From: Aquibacillus halophilus
GTDB taxonomy: Bacteria > Bacillota > Bacilli > Bacillales > Amphibacillaceae
NCBI RefSeq assembly: GCF_009649745.1
Contig: NZ_WJNG01000016.1
Location: 46,285-110,284 of the forward strand
DNA length: 64,000 bases
Direction: 5' to 3'
Shown: piece after piece, positions 60,908-64,000 of the stretch
How the letters are laid out: each line of letters opens with the position of its first letter
How positions within the stretch are numbered: the first letter of the stretch is position 1
Notes under the pieces: generated by a model
What the model was told of the DNA's origin: nothing
What the model saw: only the letters and a program-made list of their open reading frames with translations
The model's database searches: none
Position numbers and translations under genes: made by a program

Positions 60908-62506
60908 TTAAAGAAAAAATATTAACAACTGTGATGCAATCGCTACGAAGATTAAAGCAAATGGGTATGCTGCTGCATATGCAATGGCAGGGTCTTCTGT
61001 ATCAACAAGTTGGTTTACAGAACCTAGTCCAGGAGTGCTGGTCATCCCTCCACAAAGTGCACCTAAAGAATGAACAATACTCAATTTGAAAAGCTTTCTA
61101 GCGATAAAGAAGCCAACAACAATCGGAACAATTGTAATCAGTGTTCCACCGAATACCAGACGAAGCCCTTCCGATTGAACAACATCTACAAGACCTTGAC
61201 CAGCGGTCGTCCCTGCGCCAGCTAAAAAAAGAACAAGTCCAAAATCACGGATTACTTGATTAGATGGCTGGAAATAACGTGCTTGGATTGGTCCTATTTT
61301 TCCAAAGTGACCAATAATTAACGCCACAAAAAGGGGACCTCCGGCTACTCCTAATGTTATTGTTCCTAATCCTGGTAAAGGAATTGGTACCATTCCAAAT
61401 AAGATGCCGATTAGCAGGATAATACTAATCGAAAATATATCAACATTGGTTACTGCTAATGTTTTTCTTGTGAATAGTTTTTCGACTTCATTTAACCGGT
61501 CCTCACTACTAACGATTGTGAGAACGTCACCTCTTTCCAAGCGAATCTTAGCATTTTGATTATACTCAAATCCACTTCGCTCAATTCGAGTTACGGTGAC
61601 CCCAAAATTCCTTCTCAACCGTAAATCATTTATATTTTTACCAATAATTTCATCTGAGTCGACAACAACTTTACGAAGTTTAATATGATCAGCATTAATG
61701 AGGTTTGTTGGGACCTCTTTACCAGCGAACTGACAAAAATTGTCTAAATCAGATCTCATTCCTACGGTAACGAGTTTGTCGCCTTTTAAAATAACTGTAT
61801 CGCTTAAGGCAATAATATTACGGTTATTTCGAATGACTCGACTAATCACGACAGAATTATTTTTTTGGAATTTTAGTTCCTTTAATGTCTGTTTGTTAAT
61901 TGATGGATTTGTCACTTCGATCGTAGTAACTTCTGGAGATTCCTCGTTTCTCGCAGGGTTATTTGTTTGTTTAAGATCTTTTATTAAGTCGACTTTTAAC
62001 GCCCTTGGTAATAGCTGAACAAATAATACTACCGCTAGGACCCCAAAGGGATAAGCAATTCCGTATCCGACCGAAGCTAGCGGATCATTGGTAGCCTGGA
62101 GTGCAGCAGCTAGACCTGGCGTACTAGTCAACGCACCAGTCATCAGTCCTATACTTAATGCCTCTGACAAGTGGAAAAATTTTGAAACAATAACAGTTGT
62201 TATTGAAGCTACGAGAACAACAAGTAAAGCTGTTACCCCAAAGATAATTCCGCTGGATCTCATCATCCTAAAAAAACGTGGTCCTGCCTGTAGTCCTACA
62301 GCTACAATAAACAAGCTTAGACCAAAATTTTGTACAATTGGGGAGACCTGATAACCGAAATGTCCAAAAGTCATAGCAACAAGGAGCACCCCGGCAGACC
62401 CCAAGCTAAGTCCTTTTATTTTTGTTTGACCAAGCCAGGAGCCAAAAAACAATATTACAAATAGCAATAGCAACGGCTCTTCTAATAAATCAACTATTAA
62501 TTCCAC
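60908..62506 (-). CDS. AspT/YidE/YbjL-type antiporter with two TrkA-C domains
   Basis: 532 residues. Duplicated membrane halves (1-180 and 380-532), each with a GxxxSTPGLxxxxQ signature (GALTSTPGLAAALQ; GGMTSTPGLGSVNQ), joined by two RCK-C (TrkA-C) domains around 210-375. The AspT family exchanges dicarboxylates or amino acids such as aspartate/alanine. GTG 62506 with GGAGGA upstream. Monocistronic. Confidence 0.9.
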   Translation of the reverse strand: MELIVDLLEEPLLLLFVILFFGSWLGQTKIKGLSLGSAGVLLVAMTFGHFGYQVSPIVQNFGLSLFIVAVGLQAGPRFFRMMRSSGIIFGVTALLVVLVASITTVIVSKFFHLSEALSIGLMTGALTSTPGLAAALQATNDPLASVGYGIAYPFGVLAVVLFVQLLPRALKVDLIKDLKQTNNPARNEESPEVTTIEVTNPSINKQTLKELKFQKNNSVVISRVIRNNRNIIALSDTVILKGDKLVTVGMRSDLDNFCQFAGKEVPTNLINADHIKLRKVVVDSDEIIGKNINDLRLRRNFGVTVTRIERSGFEYNQNAKIRLERGDVLTIVSSEDRLNEVEKLFTRKTLAVTNVDIFSISIILLIGILFGMVPIPLPGLGTITLGVAGGPLFVALIIGHFGKIGPIQARYFQPSNQVIRDFGLVLFLAGAGTTAGQGLVDVVQSEGLRLVFGGTLITIVPIVVGFFIARKLFKLSIVHSLGALCGGMTSTPGLGSVNQLVDTEDPAIAYAAAYPFALIFVAIASQLLIFFL

Positions 62507-62737
62507 ATTAATATCCTCCGCATATGAGTAACGTTAGAACAATTAAAAATCTAATCTTTATTATAACTGTTTCTAACATAAAAAGAATAAGTTACCAAAT
62601 ATTTCATTAACTTGCCATACTCAAAGCGCTTACAAAACTATATGGAATTTTATAGTTATCTAATTTTGACTTTAGAAATCTGACAAGCCCTAAACAAATT
62701 CAGAACTTATCAGATAACAACAATTTTATTTTACTTT

Positions 62738-63031
62738 TTATAATGTAAGACTTATTTCGCCATCTTCACTGATTTCCACAGTTGAATAACTTTCAAAAGT
62801 TTCCATGTTAGTGATGTCATGTTTGACTGGTTTTGCAAAGCTTTCCATATATTGATGATAAACCTCAGGATTCTTGATGATGTGATAAAAGTAAACTTTC
62901 TTTCCGTCGATGACATTACTGTTTGTTAGTGAAAACCTGTCCGAGAATTGATCTTTAAACCACACTCTTGCTTGGTCATGATTCTCAAAGTCTGGCATTT
63001 GGTCACTGATTGATGCTAAATCGAAATTCAT
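62738..63031 (-). CDS. Hypothetical soluble protein
   Basis: 97 residues from ATG 63031 (AAAGGAGAG upstream). Pattern DFENHDQARVWFKDQFSDRFSL then KVYFYHIIKNPEVYHQYM is protein-like, acidic, without membrane segments. I do not recognise the family. The intergenic 62507-62737 holds no gene. Confidence 0.6.
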   Translation of the reverse strand: MNFDLASISDQMPDFENHDQARVWFKDQFSDRFSLTNSNVIDGKKVYFYHIIKNPEVYHQYMESFAKPVKHDITNMETFESYSTVEISEDGEISLTL

Positions 63032-63236
63032 GTTGGGAATCTCTCCTTTCATCCTACACAAAGTATGTCCTTTTCCTATGCAAAAATTCAATTCAATCAA
63101 AATACTAAAAGTATCAACTGTAAAAGAATGCCGGGATATCAATAAGAGGGATAACAGGGTTCTATAATATTAGCCCTTAATTAAAAAACAATAAGGATCT
63201 TATTATCTAAAGGATAATTTAAGTGGTACAGCGAAG

Positions 63237-63377
63237 ATGTTGATGATTGGGGTATTAAATTTAGTTCGGGACTTGATTAACCACTTATCTAAAAGTGGGA
63301 ATATGACAGAGGGCAGTTTTGATATTATTCGTGAGCAAACGATGCACCTTGTATTGGAACCTGAAGAAAAACGATAG
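63237..63377 (+). CDS. Small orphan ORF or gene fragment
   Basis: 46 codons: GVLNLVRDLINHLSKSGNM, then FDIIREQTMHLVLEPEEKR looks like real protein. No clear ribosome site (GGATAA far upstream). Could be the tail of a lost gene near the IS element. 63378-63675 shows only fragments of open frames. Confidence 0.3.
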   Translation: MLMIGVLNLVRDLINHLSKSGNMTEGSFDIIREQTMHLVLEPEEKR

Positions 63378-63675
63378 CCAATCGAGAAATATTTTTTAAA
63401 TTAATTGATATAAATATATCTATCCGTGAATATATTTATATTGATGCGATTCTATTTGAAGTAAAGGCTTCCGCGAGGCACGAAAAAATATCGTTTTACC
63501 ATATTCGGTGCTAGTGCTAATTATTTAAACCTATGGGGGAAGGAGTACGTGGGTAGCTTAATGTGACGTCGTAGAATACGAATATACTTTCGTTGTTGAT
63601 AGCTAAAAAGAAAGGCGAACAACTAAGTGTTTAATAGACATGCTTTCTTCAAAAAGTGTGAGGAGTGATTTATTT

Positions 63676-63753
63676 ATGTCTGTTTCAAAAGGCAGTCAAC
63701 ATCTACTACAAAAGCTCGTTAACGACAACCAGGAAAAATTGAACAAAAATTAG
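63676..63753 (+). CDS. 25-residue ORF adjoining the IS hairpin
   Basis: ATG with GAGGAGTG 8-9 bp upstream; encodes SVSKGSQHLLQKLVNDNQEK and ends in the IS hairpin arm (TTAG). Possibly a truncated gene cut by the insertion. Confidence 0.3.
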   Translation: MSVSKGSQHLLQKLVNDNQEKLNKN

Positions 63754-63802
63754 CGCCGCATTCCCCTTCAAAATCTTCGATTTAGTGGGGGTTAGGCGCT
63801 AA
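63750..63802. repeat. Right-end hairpin of an IS200/IS605-type element
   Basis: TTAGCGCC/GGCGCTAA with inner CCCC/GGGG, 53 bp, overlapping the transposase stop. Such imperfect palindromes mark the ends of this family, which lack terminal inverted repeats. Confidence 0.55.
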
Positions 63803-64000
63803 GGTCTTACTTTCCTTGTTCTTCAATATACTTTTAAATACATCTATCGTTGCTCCACCTGTAGTTAATATCATATAACTTCTACTCCAAAAATAAGGCT
63901 TCCAATAATACTTAGAGAGTTCCTCTGGGAACTCTTTTCTTATGTATCTTGATGTAACTGTTTTATAGCTTTTAGTCGTGTTCGCCAGGTTTATTTGTGG
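63782..64000 (-). mobile_element. tnpA: IS200/IS605-family TnpA transposase, C-terminal part
   Basis: Partial: 72 residues run from the window edge to a TAA. KSYKTVTSRYIRKEF, then YYWKPYFWSRSYMILTTGG is characteristic of Y1-type TnpA. The following helix reads DVFKSILKNKE where members usually have a catalytic Tyr (xxYIxxQ), so the copy may be inactive. The rest lies beyond 64000. Confidence 0.8.

Noticed and set aside
1..64000. CRISPR arrays, prophage or large genomic island
   Set aside because: No regularly spaced repeats, integrase, phage structural genes or tRNA-linked att sites were seen; only the IS fragment at the right edge.

Overview
The window is a low-GC chromosomal segment of an endospore-forming Firmicute, most likely a Bacillaceae; the genus cannot be fixed from sequence alone. 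Support comes from strong AGGAGG-type ribosome binding sites, frequent TTG/GTG starts, many hairpin-plus-T-run terminators, and sporulation or Bacillus-typical genes: an H-type small acid-soluble spore protein, GerPA/GerPF-like germination proteins, a SpoIID/LytB protein, and relatives of SigZ, YkkCD, YuiD, YvbH, YkuI and YndJ. No rRNA, tRNA or CRISPR array was seen. The only mobile element is an IS200/IS605-type transposase end at the right edge.

Layout. 1-6 kb: end of a hexulose-6-phosphate synthase, a Gfo/Idh/MocA oxidoreductase, an MFS pump, an acetyltransferase, a YuiD-like protein, and serC behind a ZTP (pfl) riboswitch. 5.7-9.3 kb: a divergent unit of a SigZ-type ECF sigma factor with a cysteine-rich tail, a flavoprotein with a cysteine-rich tail, and an MFS protein, probably a metal/metalloid or redox response module. 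9.4-14 kb: a PAS-GGDEF-EAL protein, a lipoprotein, a DUF6508-like gene and a decayed small gene. 14.1-16.3 kb: a divergent cluster of seven small genes, six related to GerPA/GerPF, with SigK-like promoters facing outward from the centre. 16-25 kb: small membrane and stress genes, paired SMR efflux genes (ykkCD) opposite an Rrf2 regulator, and three decayed genes (HAD phosphatase, AlkA-type glycosylase, Crp-like). 25-31 kb: YvbH-like protein, HPr, guaC and a nitrate/sulfonate/thiamine-precursor-type ABC transporter. 31-37.9 kb: hydroxyacid dehydrogenase, sspH, metallo-hydrolase, and a SulP transporter with two universal stress proteins.

38.4-41.2 kb: an HD-GYP membrane protein, an unannotated 22-residue peptide ending in a CWWC-aromatic segment, an intrinsic terminator, and an M50-type zinc metallopeptidase with a PqqD-like N-terminus. 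This is my leading candidate for an undescribed peptide maturation or signalling system. 41.3-50.6 kb: a Cache-HAMP-GGDEF cyclase, then a LacI-controlled sugar locus (isomerase, regulator, binding protein, ATPase, permease, dehydrogenase) with matching palindromic operators and cre-like sites. 50.6-64 kb: a YndJ-like membrane protein, SpoIID/LytB, two more c-di-GMP genes, KtrB-type potassium channel, PAP2 phosphatase, glycosyltransferase, NusG-II protein, AspT/YidE-type antiporter, small ORFs and the IS fragment.

Functional threads: c-di-GMP signalling (five proteins), spore biology, one-carbon/serine/purine metabolism (serC riboswitch, guaC), and catabolite-controlled sugar uptake. All family assignments were made by eye from translated motifs; no database search was run.
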